Shown: in pieces, positions 44,876 to 57,225 of the stretch
Layout: each line of letters starts with the position of its first letter
Numbering within the stretch: the first letter of the stretch is position 1
Source of the DNA: Cunninghamia lanceolata
Taxonomy: Eukaryota > Streptophyta > Pinopsida > Cupressales > Cupressaceae
Assembly (NCBI GenBank): GCA_027924645.1
Contig: BSBN01000187.1
Location: forward strand, 14,588,001 to 14,652,000
Reading direction: 5' to 3'
DNA length: 64,000 nt
Made by a program: the position numbers and the translations under genes
Notes under the pieces: generated by a model
Database searches by the model: none
The model's input: the letters and a program-made list of their open reading frames with translations, nothing else
What the model was told of the DNA's origin: nothing

Positions 44876-45837
44876 CCTTATCTCTCTCGTGATGTGCTTT
44901 CCCCGTGCTGTGTTACGTGTTGTTTAGGCCTACTCGGATGACCTTAGATTCTCCTATAAGGTTCGAGATACTAGAAGACTGCCTCTATTGTGACCTTCTT
45001 CTATTTGTATCATCATTCTTCTAAATTACCTCTCTCTCTAATTTCATTGTTGTGTATTGTGTCTGATGGACATAGCGTCATGGTTGGTGACTTGGGGGCA
45101 CCCTCCTACATGACTATCCTTAAGACACTTGTTTCTCCTCTCTTATTTATTGTTTCCCTTCCTCTAGTGTTTCCATCTAGTAGGCAGATGATGAAAAACA
45201 TTTATACTGATGCAGACCTAGTGTCCCTTTTGAGAGTAATAAAAAAATGGACTTAGTTCCTAATATGACGATGGGGTTTTATACCTTATCCGATGCTTAG
45301 CTAGTGGAAGCACTCATGCTTTCCGCATAGTGAATTTGATGATGTCTCTAAACCTTAACAATACTACTGCTCTATGTACCTTTGTTCTCCTTATAAAATC
45401 TAGCCTTGGCAGTACTCGATTCAGAGAGCTTTGTGATATAGCCCCACAGTTATCCTCGAACTCTAAACTCATTGTATAACCTTAGCTCTTTGTGTGGTTA
45501 ATCATATGCATTGATGTTGTTGTTTATCATGGTCTTGTAGACACTAACATGTTTCTTGTAGGGATATGTTTGTGGAAACATTTGGTGATCAAAAAGTACA
45601 TGTCACCTCTAGGGGGCATGGGCTTTGAGAAATTCGGTGTTCCTTTGTGTGTTTTCTTCCTACCTTAATGTTCTTGATATTGATGGATGATATCAACCAC
45701 CTTAAGGTGGGGGCATATAAGGTAAACTGTCTATTGTAGATGTTAGCAATGTGCTTGTCCTCAGGTGTAGGCTAGTACGATGAGTACTTCCTGCATTCTA
45801 AGTTTGTTTAGAATCAATCAATCTATCTATTGTGTAT

Positions 45838-45998
45838 AGCTCCTTTTCACCATAAGGCATCTCCGTGATGCAGGTGGGGTTGTATACTTTTGAGCTCATA
45901 CCTCCTATTCATTGTAAGGCGTCTCTGTGACGCGGGTGGGGTGCCACGCCATACTTCCTTTTCACTGTAAGGTGTCTTTGTGACATGGGTGGGGTTGT
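45838..45998 (+). repeat. Three tandem units of about 55-58 bp in element E
   Basis: Each unit contains a CCTTTTCACTGTAAGG-like part, then CATCTCCGTGA and GGGTGGGGT. The units start near 45840, 45900 and 45954 and differ mainly by transitions. Confidence 0.8.
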
Positions 45999-46231
45999 AT
46001 TTTCAAAAGTCCTCTGCAGAGGTAGGGAGTGGTTCTGTGACTAACTCAACCCTTAAGCATGTTTTCGGCAATTTTTGTGGTGAAGCGTAATCGTCGATGT
46101 GTGCCTGTAATGTGCCTGAGATGGTGATGAGCCTAGAAATAGGGAACACACCATCACTTGTCTTTCATGTTTTCTCCGTGTCTTCAAGTGTGTGTGTTTT
46201 GGTGTGCTTGTTTTGTATGGCATGTTTGTTG

Positions 46232-46355
46232 CCCCATATGCATAGACCAGTGCCTTAGAGTAGTGCTATGTGCATTTTGGGAGGTTTTGCGTGTGTGTTT
46301 CCCCATATGCAGAGACCAGCACCATCGATTAGTGCTTCCTACATTTTGGGAGGTT
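46232..46355 (+). repeat. Two tandem units of about 69 bp in element E
   Basis: Units at 46232-46300 and 46301-46355 both open with CCCCATATGCA(T/G)AGACCAG and contain CATTTTGGGAGGTT. A Cys-rich open frame crosses them but follows the repeat and is not taken as a gene. Confidence 0.75.
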
Positions 46356-46638
46356 TGTTTACTTTCCAGTACTTGCATTTGCATTCAATATATATGAGAA
46401 AAAGAAAAGAAAAGATACCATTTTTGTCTTCCATGCATTAATGTGTCTTCCATGCATTAACTATGTACTCTATGTTCTGCATGACTGTGACTGTCTTCTC
46501 CATGTTTTGCATGCTTGTTACTGTCTTCTATGTGATTGGCATGTCTTCTCCGTGCTTGATGTGTTTGTTGTGTTTGTGACCTTACTTTAATGCATTTATT
46601 GGCCTCTCATTTATACATATATTAAAGTGGGGGCTAAT

Positions 46639-47877
46639 TGTAATGTCAAAGAATGTACCCTTCAGGGCTTTTCCCTCATAAGGTTTAGCTTTTGGGTCTT
46701 TAAAGTGTATTCAGGACATATTAGTTCATATTTTGGCATCCCTATGGAATGAGACCTAGGTAACATGACAAATGGGACCTAGGTGGGCCCCTTGAGCTAT
46801 ATCCTACCCAAATAGGGGGGAGGACTTGGGTACCCGCGCCCTAGTCCTGCCCTAGTTTGGGGTAGCCCTAATTTCTGGGTGTTAGTTTATGACCGTTATT
46901 TGGTTATTTTACTGACACGGTAAAGTTTGAATTTTAATTTCTTGGAGGGAGTTCTTGTAGATGTATATATAAGCATGTGTAGGCATTCATTTGCAAACTA
47001 GATGGCAATTGTGATATTCAAGTGTTCTCAAGGTGATTCAAGGCTTCCTATTGTGTTGCAAGAGCAGACTTGTATGTTTTATGTGTTGATATCTACAGAT
47101 TTGAGGATCAATTCCTTCATGGCATGAATAGCATCTTCCTCCATGAAAGCTTCACCACAAGATGACATATCATTGTGTTTTCTATCTTTATTTCATTTGG
47201 ATTTGGCCTCTACCTCACAAGGGCACACTCTTTCTATCTAAAAAAGGTGTTTAGAAGACTTAAGTGTCCTTTTGAGGCTTGATTGAGGAAAGCTCCTAAA
47301 CACCACAACCCCTAAACCAAGTTTTCATGATTGCAAGTTACAGGTTGAGGAACTGGATTGAGTGGACTAGTAGAGGAGCATGTTGGAAAGTCTGAAGTGC
47401 AGAAAAGGAAGAAAAACTACCCCTTGGACTAGGGCACCCACTCCCTAGTGCCTGAAGTTTCATGTTGGGAAAATTTCTGAAACAAAAGATTTAGGTTGCA
47501 GATCTTGTTGCTAGATCTGAACAAAAAATAGGGTCTTGGACTTGGGTGCCTGCTCCAGTGTCCCTGACTGTTCTACTTCAGAACCCCAAAAATAGGTACT
47601 TCATAATTCTATATTTTGCTCTTGACTGTAAGAGCTTTTTTTGTAATTCACAGATTTGTTGTCATACTGGCATAATTAAGGTTTCAATGGTCAATTAGAC
47701 ATAAGAGAAGGAAAAATTGATACTTAATTCCCTAATCCAAGTTTCCCTACATTTGAAAGTGACTCTAGGGTATGATAGTGCTCGCCACTCAACCCTAGAT
47801 CCTTCAATGTTTAGTGGAGAGGCAGATTTTAACATCTAAACAACAAAAGATTAACAAATCCAATTTTACCCTAAACA
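46639..47877 (+). repeat. Element E 3' LTR
   Basis: It begins TGTAATGTC after the polypurine tract and ends CCTAAACA. It matches 33906-35144 throughout. Confidence 0.88.
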
Positions 47878-47882
47878 AAGAG

Positions 47883-48695
47883 TTCAAACTCTTGAAAAAT
47901 AAGCACAGAGTCAATGAAAAACAAAGGATATCAACTCAAAAATCAAAGAAGAAGACCTAGAAGACCTCTGGTCAAATAACCTAGTGCTCAAAGTTACCCA
48001 TCTTTCAATGGTTATTGTAATTAATGTAATAAGTTTGTTCATAGGGCTACTCAGTGTAGGGGCATAATAAATCAAAAGACTCCATTATTCTTTGGTCAGT
48101 GTTTCAATTACAAGAAAATTGGTCATAGAGGAAATGAATGTAGAAATTAGATTAGGAAAAGCTTCAACAATTGGAAGAATGAACAATCATTCAAAGGTAA
48201 AAGCTTCACTTGCCATAGAACTAGTCATAAATTTGTTATATGTAGAAGTAAAGTCAGAATTCTATCAGGTGCAATACATGCTATAAAATGGGACATAGAT
48301 CAAATGAATGCAGAAGTTCACTAAGAACAAATTTTCAAAATATCAGGAACAACCAATCATTCAATGGAAAATGTTTTGTGTGCAATAGATTTGGACACAT
48401 GGCTAATCAATGTAGATCAAATTCAATCAATGGAAGGAATCAAGGTCAAAAGAATTTGGTATGCTTCAATTACAACAAAATTGGACATGTTGCAAGGTTT
48501 TGCAGAAGCAGGAATGAGAAGAGAAATTGCTACTTTGAAAAAAGGAAAATAGAGCAGAGAAATGACAAGGGAAAAGAGAAATTTGATTCAATTAGAACCA
48601 AGAAAGAAATGAACACATGGATAAAGAAAGGAGTAATTGAAGTCAGAGATCAATTTGCACCAGTATCTAATGTAGATACCTCCTCTGGGAAGTAA
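47883..48695 (+). pseudogene. Element C1 ORF1, 3' part: six CCHC zinc-knuckle positions
   Basis: It continues the ORF1 cut at 33905. The Arg/Pro linker (about 47945-47985) is followed by six successive knuckle positions between about 48014 and 48510. Knuckles 4 and 5 (CNTCYKMGHRSNEC, CFVCNRFGHMANQC) are intact; 2 and 6 have one Cys replaced by Tyr, 3 has lost its first Cys, and 1 has a TAA inside. C2 and C3 confirm six positions. Knuckles 1, 2, 5 and 6 align with the four of A and B; 3 and 4 are extra. It ends with TAA at about 48695. Confidence 0.8.
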
Positions 48696-49177
48696 ACTGA
48701 GAAATCTAGCTCAGGGGGAGCAGTGTAGAAAGTTCAAATCCCCTAGCCAGAAATTGGGTGCCAAAATCTGGTACGAAGATATATCATGGATTCTAATGCG
48801 ACACACTTATTAGAAGAATAATTGGAAGAAAAGGAATCAATGTGGTATATTGCAGAGCAATCCTAATCAACTATATTTTTTAGTTAAGGGTTTTGACATC
48901 TTTTTAGAATGAGCATTTAATGACAACTAGGTCAGGCCGTGCAGAGGATAAAAGGAACATGTTTAGTTTCGAAAGTCACTTTACACTCAAAGCTATCAAG
49001 TACTCAGAGAGATTGAAACAGGATTTGAGTAACAAACAACCAAGAATTGAAGGGCTTGGAGAATTTCGGATCAAGGAAACCATACTCCAGTGAAAGAGGT
49101 ATTTGCCACTTGAAACCCTACTGTGAAAATTAAACTTCTCTCGAAAAATGTTTACTCATATAATCGAGATAGGAAAA
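48696..49177 (+). other. Element C1 ORF1-ORF2 spacer
   Basis: No gene. CTAGCTCAGGGGGAG (about 48707-48721) follows the ORF1 stop, with a C-rich CCCCTAGCCAG shortly after, as in A and B. Confidence 0.6.
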
Positions 49178-51389
49178 ATGTCTCACCCCAAGTTTAAGAA
49201 ACAATTCTTCAAATTACAGAAAAACAATCTATTAGGGACATTCTCAATTACTCCACATGGGGTCTTGCATATGGAGGATATCAGGGCATACATTCATACC
49301 AGATTAGAAGAATATGACCATATGAAGTTAAGAAAACTATATTTGGATGAACTGACTACTGCGGATATTGTGCTAGAAGATGATTACAAAGTTCTAGGAG
49401 AAAAGAAATTTGACACCTGGTTGGACATTCCTGTAATTTTGATTGATGCATGGGTTAAGCTTGTTCTAAGCAAAATTCATGATGAATATTTATGGCATGA
49501 TGAACCCTATTTGATAACTAAAGAAGCCATTAAAGTAGTAACGAGTTTGAGCTCCTTTGGAAGGGTTCTAGGCACAAAGAAAATGAAGAACAAGGTGGTA
49601 ATGCAGCTAACATGAGCCAAATTTGAGAAGAATGGCCTTACAGTGAATGATATCAGCGATCCAACTGTCAGATTTGTATCAATGATTATAGGATACAAAA
49701 TATACTTCTCCAACAAAGAAAATTATGTGTCTGCATTAGCTATATACACAACGTATGGCATGATCAAAAACAATATTGATTATGATCTTTGTGAATTGCT
49801 TCAAAATGAACTTATGGAGAACTTGAAAATGGCAAAAGAAACTAATCATCCTTTAAAAAATGGAACACTGATTACATGTTTACTCTTTTACTTCCTAAAA
49901 GAGCTACCTGGTCTAGGAAATCTTATTTGGCTAGATCACATCCCTATAGCTCCTTAAATAAGAAATCATTTATAGAGTTTGGGTAATGCAGATATGCAAA
50001 ACAAAATCTTGTGGAAATATTTTAGAGATTTTCAACAGAAAATGGTAAGAAGGTTCTAGGTACCTAAAAAAGTGGTGATAAAGTATGAAAAGGACATTGT
50101 ATTCATGGTGGATAAAAAAAATGCTTTATGGAAGTTGTGGAACCAAGAACTGTATGGGTCCCTGCACTAGGTTATGAAGTTCTAGAAGATGTCTTGACTG
50201 AGTTAGCTGATACACTACTAAGTAAATCTACTGATCACAAAGAAGATAGATTCGGGACTTTCTCAGAATTATCTTCAAGAATGCTGATGGAACATGAACA
50301 ATTAGAAAGAACATTAGGTGAACAATTAAGTTAGGTAGAAACCAAAACAAAAGGATCTGAATTCACAAGCACTCCAAAAAGGAAAGACAAGAGATCTGAA
50401 GAGAAGAGACCATCATCTAGTCCCAGAAAAAGAATAAGGATCTCATCCATTACAGAAGCCACAATTGAAGGAGAAAAGAAAAAGAAAGTCTCACTTTGTG
50501 AAGATAAGGTGACAAGAGACACTGTTGCTTCAGCAAAAGAAGTGTTTGAAAAGGAGAACCAAGACTGGGATGAACTAGAATTACTACAAGACCTGGACAC
50601 AATGTCTCTGACACAAAAATTTAGGTGAGCTTCAATTGTTCAAGCAATGGCTCAAGAAGAGTTGTTGAAATTATTTACTGAGGATAGTAACCTAATTGAT
50701 GAAGCATCTGGGATCTTGGAGAAGCTGCTACCTACCCACAAGAGGGATTCATCCATGCCCCCAGCAAGTCATTTGAAGGGATTAATAAATTCAGTAAGTA
50801 ATCAGTTTGAATCTTTTGAGAAATCTACAGAAACAAAAGTAAGGCAGGAATTTGAAGGAAAAAGAATGGAAGAATTAAAGAAAATGCTAGCCAAGGATAA
50901 GATTTCGTTAGATAATTCAATATCCAACTTTCAAAGAGTTGTGAAAGAAGATGGAGATGTGTACAAATTTTGCCTATCCTAGCCAAAAGCTGCTCAAGAG
51001 ATTGAAGAAAAGATCAAAGAACTGGAACATAGAATGATGCACATCTCTAACAAATTTGATCTAACAATAGAATTAGTTAGAAATAAGGAAATAGAAGTCA
51101 TCTGCATCCACAATAATATGACTCAATTATTAAATCAAAAATATGAAATAAAAATAGTATGGGACAACTAAGGAGACTAATCTACTATAAACTGGACTCA
51201 ATGAAAAACCTTACTGTAGAGGCTAGGACGGCTCTACAAATAGGCATGCCTTCTAATCTCAATAAGGCGGAAGCTTTAGCCTTTCTCTACAGACAACACC
51301 TTCAAAGTTTGGGTAATTCTCAAAAAGGTTGGGAAAATGAGGGGGCACATATCAAGAACTTATTCAATGACATTCTCAAATACATGTAA
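49178..51389 (+). pseudogene. Element C1 ORF2: homologue of A/B ORF2, shorter
   Basis: It begins MSHPKFKKQFFK at 49178 and ends TAA at about 51389, about 737 codons against more than 1000 in A and B; the basic-acidic middle is much shorter. Shared blocks with A/B include ITPHGVLHMEDIRAYIH, YLITKEAIKVVT, GYKIYFSNKENYVS, LLFYFLKELPG and VEPRTVWVPALGYEV. The C-terminal part (KLLPTHKRDSS onward) is helical. Stops are of all three types: TGA at about 49613, TAA and TAG near 49957-49977, TAG at about 50057, 50335 and 50980, and a frameshift near 51160. It is older and more decayed than A and B. Confidence 0.8.
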
Positions 51390-51656
51390 TACAAAGAGGT
51401 AGATTGCACTTGTAAATATGTGGCTAAATACATCAGTTTTGAAATTTTGAAAAAATTTTGAAGTCTAGATCACACCTTTTTCCATTGATGTCAAAGGGGG
51501 AGAAGTAGATCAATTAAAAATGGATAATCATCTCAGGTGGAGCAAGAAAGCAGAGTCTATATAGTAAGGGGGAGTAGTCAGGCATTTTTCACTAAGTGAG
51601 GGGGAGTAGTCAGGCATTTTTCACTAAGTGTTGCCATCAATGCCAAAGGGAGAGAT
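51390..51656 (+). other. Element C1 3' UTR with a 32-bp tandem duplication
   Basis: The segment AGGGGGAGTAGTCAGG...ACTAAGTG occurs at 51567-51598 and again, identical, at 51599-51630. G-rich tracts like those of B are present. The final polypurine tract reads AAAGGGAGAGAT, one G-to-A change from the A/B form. Confidence 0.8.
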
Positions 51657-53190
51657 TGTTGGCAAGAGACACTACTCTGGTATGGATCTATATGTTGTCA
51701 TTAATAGAAACAAGGATTAGAGATCCTATTACCATGAAAGGAAGAGATATCTCTAGAAGAACATATTAGATTCCAGGTCCAGTTGATAGAAAATGGCTAA
51801 GTATGGAAAGTATGTAGAGTAGAAGACATGAAGTCAGCTAATATGCCTCTGTAGATAATGATCAGGTAAATAGGTTCATGTATGATGTCAGTTGATGTTT
51901 GATAGTGTTATGCCTCAAATATTAAGTCTTGATCCTCTTTAGAACTCATCTTGAAGAAATGTCTAAGTTTGAGCAAGCAAAGGTATAACAGGAACAATGA
52001 ACAGGGTCTAGTGCAGTAGTCCACATTCCCCCACAGACAAGTATTTGGTTATGTGGTTTTGAGGTGTTGTAAAAACTTATATGAAGTGTCTTATTCTAGA
52101 GGTAGGAGATCTAAAGTTCACCAGAAGGATAGCTACAAGCTGCTAAGTACTAATATAGTGTGTGACAGAGTTTGACAGAGAGAGTTTGAGTTCTGATGGT
52201 CCGCATCTCTCCACAAGATGATATGATGCCTTGCAGTTCTAAGTATAAGATTGGGAATGTGTATAGAGTCCTTGATATGGTTTTGGAAGTGTTTTGAGAT
52301 CCTCAGTAAAAGTTGCAAGTCAACAGATGAAGTTGTTAAGCATACTCTTAAGGAAGAGGGCGATGAGTATATTAATCATTGTGCAAAGAAGAGTTAATGT
52401 TTTGAGGATCGATGCAAGTAGTTGAATGATTATAGCCAACCTATATGAACACATTTGGGAGAAGATTTGGGTCCATGCGACACATAGTGCATTGGATTGA
52501 GTGACAAGGTACATCCTTCTATGTACACATTTCACTTCTTGGATGCTGACCTAATTATGAAGTAAATCATGATGCAAATATATAAAGGCGATAAAATTTG
52601 GTTGAGTGTTGTGAGAGTGGAAGTATATGTGGGTGATGCAAGGATGCGAGTAGATGAGCAGAGTTAGAAGATCAACAGTGATGAAGACTTGGGATTCATA
52701 ATATAGTTGTTAAATGACTACACCCTAGCATAGTGGCAGATGCTTAAACAGTACTCACGTATTATGTATGATCTAATTAGAAGAAAGCTTTTTTCATCAA
52801 GGAAGTAGCTGACAGTGATCCTTCATTAGGGTTTAACAGCCTGTATTGTAATCTTGCTAGGTTTAGGGTTGAGGTAGTGAGCTTGCTAAATCTAGTTGTA
52901 CTTCATTCTTGTAAGTGAGCATGTTCTAGGCCCATGGAGTGACCAAGCTTGAACATCATTTTGTAAAGATTGCAATATATTTATGAGAACTAATCCTCTC
53001 CATGGTTTTTTCCTCTTTGGGTTTTCCACATAAAATCTTGGTGTTATGTGTCATGCTTTTATGGATGTTGTTCAGTTATATATTTTGCTTCTATTGGATT
53101 ATTCTTTTGAAATGGTTAAAAGTTAAAATACATGAAAAGATTTATAGAACACTAATTCACCTCCCCTCTTAGTGTTCTTGACATTCAGCA
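51657..53190 (+). repeat. Element C LTR 2, shared by units C1 and C2
   Basis: 1534 bp, TGTTGGCAAGAGAC to ATTCAGCA (terminal CA present). A TATA-like sequence lies at 52579-52587. The C1 polypurine tract abuts its left end and the C2 PBS (53193-53205) its right end, which shows it serves both units. Confidence 0.92.
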
Positions 53191-53192
53191 AT

Positions 53193-53205
53193 TGGTTTCA
53201 GAGCC
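53193..53205 (+). other. Element C2 primer binding site
   Basis: TGGTTTCAGAGCC, one change from the initiator Met tRNA complement. Confidence 0.85.
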
Positions 53206-53258
53206 AAGTTCCTTGGAAGAAGTTTAACATCTTAAGGAAGATCTGGGATAGTGTGATC

Positions 53259-54527
53259 ATGGCAGCAAGAAAGTATAGAAATTATGAGAGATACAACCAA
53301 CTAGAAGCAGCTCTAATGGATCTTGAAAATTCTGAAATAGAGGTCAGAGATCTAAAGGAGAATCTGAAGCAAGCTGATGAATGCATCTTAAAGCTGAAGG
53401 AGCAAGTCAAGAAATTCAAAGATAGATACAAAGAAGTTAGTGACCAATTACTTTCAGCAAATGAAGCCCTAGAGGATTTGGAAGAAAAAGTTATAGAAAG
53501 AACAAAAGAAGAAGATGATCTAAACTTGATTGTGAAAAATAGATCAAAAGATTATGCAAAACTTAAAAAAGAAAGTATAAGTTTGAAAACAAATTTGGCA
53601 AAGGCCAGAAATTTTGAAGAAAAATTTAGGATAAGTACTGCCAAGCTTGACAAAATAATTTCTAGTCAGAGGAATACTGATGAAAAACATGCTTTAGGAT
53701 TTGAGAGTTAAAACTCTGGACAAATAAACATGGAGTCAACGGAAAACAAAGGATATCAACTCAAAAATCAAAGAAGAAGACCTAGAAGACCTCCGGTTAG
53801 ACAACCTAGTGCTCAAAGGTACCCATCTTTCAATGCTTATTGTAATTCATGTAATAAGTTTGGTCATAGGGCTACTCAGTGTAGGAGCATAATAAATCAA
53901 AAGACTCCATTATTCTCTTGTTCATGTTTCAATTGCAAGAAAATTGGTCATAGAGCAAATGAATGTAGAAATCAGATCAGGAAAAGTTTCAATAATTGAA
54001 AGAATGAACAATCAGTCAAAGGTAAATGCTTGACTTGCCATAGAACTGGTCATAAAGCTATTATATGCAGAAGTAAAGTAAGTTAGAATTCTATCAGGTG
54101 CACTACATGCTATAAAATGGGACATAGATCAAATGAATGGAGAAGTTCGATAAGAACAAATTTTCAAAATATCAAGAACAACCAATCATTCAATGGAAAA
54201 TATTTTTCGTGGAACAGATTTGGACACATCACTAATCAATACAAATCAAATTCAATCAATGGAAGGAATCAAGGTTAAAAGAATGTGGTATGCTTTAATT
54301 GCAACAAAATTGGACATGTTGCAAGGTTTTGCAGAAGCAGTCATGAGAAGAGAAATTGCTACTTTGAAGAAAGGAAAACAGAGCAGAGAAATGACAAGGG
54401 AAAAGAGAAAGTTGATTCAGTTGGAATCGAGAAAAAAATGAACAATGTATGGATCAAGAAAGGAGTAATTAAAGTCAGAGATCAATCTAGACCAGTATCC
54501 AGTGTAGATACTTCCTTCGGGAAGTAA
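53259..54527 (+). pseudogene. Element C2 ORF1: coiled coil and six zinc-knuckle positions
   Basis: It starts MAARKYRNYERYNQLEAALM at 53259. Coiled coil runs to about 53700, then TAA at about 53709, then the linker RRRPRRPPVRQPSAQRYPSF and knuckles CNSCNKFGHRATQC, CFNCKKIGHRANEC, CLTCHRTGHKAIIC, a fourth with the last Cys as Trp, a badly broken fifth, and CFNCNKIGHVARFC. TGA at about 53999 (TGG in C1), TAG at about 54083 and frame changes around 54190-54285 break it. It ends with TAA at about 54527. It is the clearest C-family copy of the coiled coil. Confidence 0.8.
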
Positions 54528-55012
54528 ACTAAGAAATCTGGCTCAGGGGGAGTAGTGTAGAAAGTTCAAATCCCCCAGCCAGAAATTGGGTGCTAGAATC
54601 TGGTACGAAGATATATCATGGATTCTGATGTGACACACTTATTAGAAGAAGAATTAGAAGAAAAGGAATCAATGCGGTATATTGCTGAGCAGTCCTAATC
54701 AATTATATTCTACAGTTAAGGGTTTTGACAACTTTTTGGAATGAGCATTTAATGACAACTAGGTCAAGCCATGCAGAGGATAAAAGGAACATGTTTAGTT
54801 TCAAAATTCACTTTACACTTGAAGCTATCAACTACTCAGAGAGATTGGAACATGCTTTGAGTAACAAACAACCAAGAATTGAAGGGCTTGGAGAATTTTT
54901 GATCAAGGAAACCCTACTCCGACGAAAGAGGTATTTGTAACCTGAAACCCTACTGTGAAAATTAAACTCCTCTAGAAAAATGTTTACTCCTCATGTAATC
55001 TAAATAAGAAAA
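54528..55012 (+). other. Element C2 ORF1-ORF2 spacer
   Basis: No gene. CTGGCTCAGGGGGAG (about 54539-54553) and CCCCCAGCCAG (about 54572) recur here as in the other copies. Confidence 0.6.
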
Positions 55013-57225
55013 ATGTCTCGTGCCAAGTTTAAGAAACAATTCTTCAAATTCCTGAAAAATGATTTGTTAGGGGAATTCTCAATTACTCCACATGGGGTCT
55101 CACATATGGAAGATATAAGGGCATATATTCATACCAGATTAGAAGAATATGACCATATGATGTTAAGCAAAAAGTATTTGAACAAACTGACTACTGTGGA
55201 CATTGTGCTGGAAGATGATTATAAAGTTCTAGGAGAAAAGAAATTTGACACCTGGTTGGACTTTCCTGCAATTCTCACTGATGCATGGGTCAAGCTTGTT
55301 CTAAGCAGAATGTATGATGAATCTTTATGGCTTGATGAACCCTATTTGATAACTAAAGATGCCATTAAAGTAGTAACCAGTATGAGCTCCTTTGGAAGGG
55401 TTCTAGGCACAAAGAAAATGAAGAACAATGTGGTAATGCAGCTAACAGGAGCCAAATTTGGGAAGAATGGCCTTATAGTGAATGATATAAGGGATTCGGC
55501 TGTCAGATTTGCATCAATGATTATAGGTTACAAAATATAATTCTCTAACAAAGAAAATTATATGTCTACATCAGCCATAGACATAGTGTATGACATTATG
55601 AAAAAAAATACTGATTATGATCTTTGCGAATTGCTTTGAAATGAACTTATGGAGAACTTGAAAAGGGAAAAAGAAAATAATCATCCTTTCAAATATGAAA
55701 CACTGATTACATGTTTACTCTTTTACTTCCTAGAAGAGCCACCTGGTCTAGGAAATGTTATCTGGCTTGATCACATCCCTATAGCTCCTCAAATAAGAAA
55801 TCATTTACAGAGTTTGGGTAATGCAGATATGCAAAACAAAATCTTGTAGAAATATTTCAGAGATTTTTAATAGAAAATGGTCAAAAGGTTCCTGATACCT
55901 GAAAAAGTGGTGATAAAGTATGAAAAGGATATTGTATTCATGGTGGCTAAAGATAAATGCTTTATGGAAGCTATGGAACCAAGAACTGTATGGGTCCCTA
56001 CACTAGGTTATGAAGTTGCATAAGATGTCTTGACTGAGGTAGATGATACACTACTAAGTAAACCTACTGATCCCAAAAAAGATAGATTCGGGACTTTCTC
56101 AGAATTATCTTCAAGAATGCTGATGGAACATGAATAGTTAGAAAGAACATCAGATGAACAATTAAGTAAGGTAGAAACCAAATCAAAAGGATCCAAATTC
56201 ACAAGCACTCTAGAAAGGAAAGACAAGAGATCTAAAGAGGACAGAATGGCATCTAGTCCCAAAAAAGAATAAGGATCTCATCCATTACAGAAGCCACAAT
56301 TGAAGGAGAAAAGAAAAAGAAAGTCTCACTTTGTGAAGATAAGGTGACAAGAGACATTGCTACTTCAGTAAAATAAGTGCTTGAAAAGGAGAAACAAGAC
56401 TAGGATGAACTGGAATTACTACAGGACCTAGACATAATGTATCCGACATAGAAATTTAAGTGGGCTTCAATTGTTCAAGCAATGGCTCAAGAAGAGTTGT
56501 TGAAATCACTTACTGAGGATAGTCACCTAATTGATGAAGCATCTAGGATCTTGGAGAAGCTACTACCTACCCACAAGAGGGATTCATCCATGCCCCCAAT
56601 AAGTCATTTGAAGGGATTAATAAATTTAGTAAGTAATCAGTTTGAATCTTTTGAGAAATCTACATAAACAAAAGTAAGGTAGGAATTTGAAGGAAAAAGA
56701 CTGGAATAATTAAAGACAATGCTAGCCAAGGATAAGATTTCGTTAGATAATTCAAGATCTAACATTCAAAGAGCTTTGAAAGAAGCTGGAGATGTGTACA
56801 AATTTTGGCTATCCTAGCCTTAAGCTACTTAGGAGATTGAAGAAAAGATCAAAGAACTGGAATAGAGAATGATGGACATCTCTAACAAATTTAATCCAGC
56901 AACAAAATCAGTTAGAAATAAGGAAGCAAAAGTCATCCGCATCCACAATGATCTAACTAAATTATTAAATTGAAAATATCAAATAAAAAGTAGAATGGGA
57001 CAACTAAGCATACTAGTTTTCCCTAAACTAGACTCAATGACAAATCTTACTATAGAGGCTAGGGCAGCTGCACAAATAGGCACACCTTCTGATCTCAATA
57101 AGGCAGAAGCTTTAGCCTTTCTCTACAAAGGACACAATCAAATTTTGGATAATGCTTAGAAAGGTTGGGAAAATGAATGGGCATAGATCAAGAACTTATT
57201 CAATGACATTCTCAAATACATGTAA
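55013..57225 (+). pseudogene. Element C2 ORF2
   Basis: It begins MSRAKFKKQFFKFLKNDLLG at 55013 and is readable to the TAA at 57223-57225. The first 175 codons are open and match C1 and C3 closely (ITPHGVSHMEDIRAYIH, YLITKDAIKVVT). Later parts contain at least a dozen stops of all three kinds (for example TAA at about 55538, TAG at about 55848, 56405 and 56815). The C-terminal region is the most decayed. Function is unknown, as for the other copies. Confidence 0.78.

Larger units (their letters stand above)
44876..46638 (+). other. Element E 3' internal region, non-coding with tandem repeats
   Basis: I see no convincing gene. It holds two small tandem arrays (listed separately), a CATGCATT/GTCTTC-rich low-complexity stretch at about 46425-46580, and a polypurine tract AAAGTGGGGGCTAAT (46624-46638) directly before the 3' LTR. 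Confidence 0.65.
33906..47877 (+). mobile_element. Element E: non-autonomous LTR element inserted in C1 and itself split by element B
   Basis: LTRs at 33906-35144 and 46639-47877 (1239 bp each) begin TGTAA and are flanked by GAGAG (33901-33905) and AAGAG (47878-47882), a 5-bp duplication with one later change. C1 coding reads across the two flanks. Without element B the element is about 6.5 kb. The internal region has one unassigned ORF and several tandem repeats, but no gag, RT or integrase, which fits a LARD-type non-autonomous element. By eye the LTRs differ by roughly a tenth in their first part, more than those of B, as expected if B inserted later. Confidence 0.88.

Noticed and set aside
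46158..46397. Cys-rich 79-codon frame in element E
   Set aside because: It follows the 69-bp tandem repeat and has an equally long frame on the other strand.
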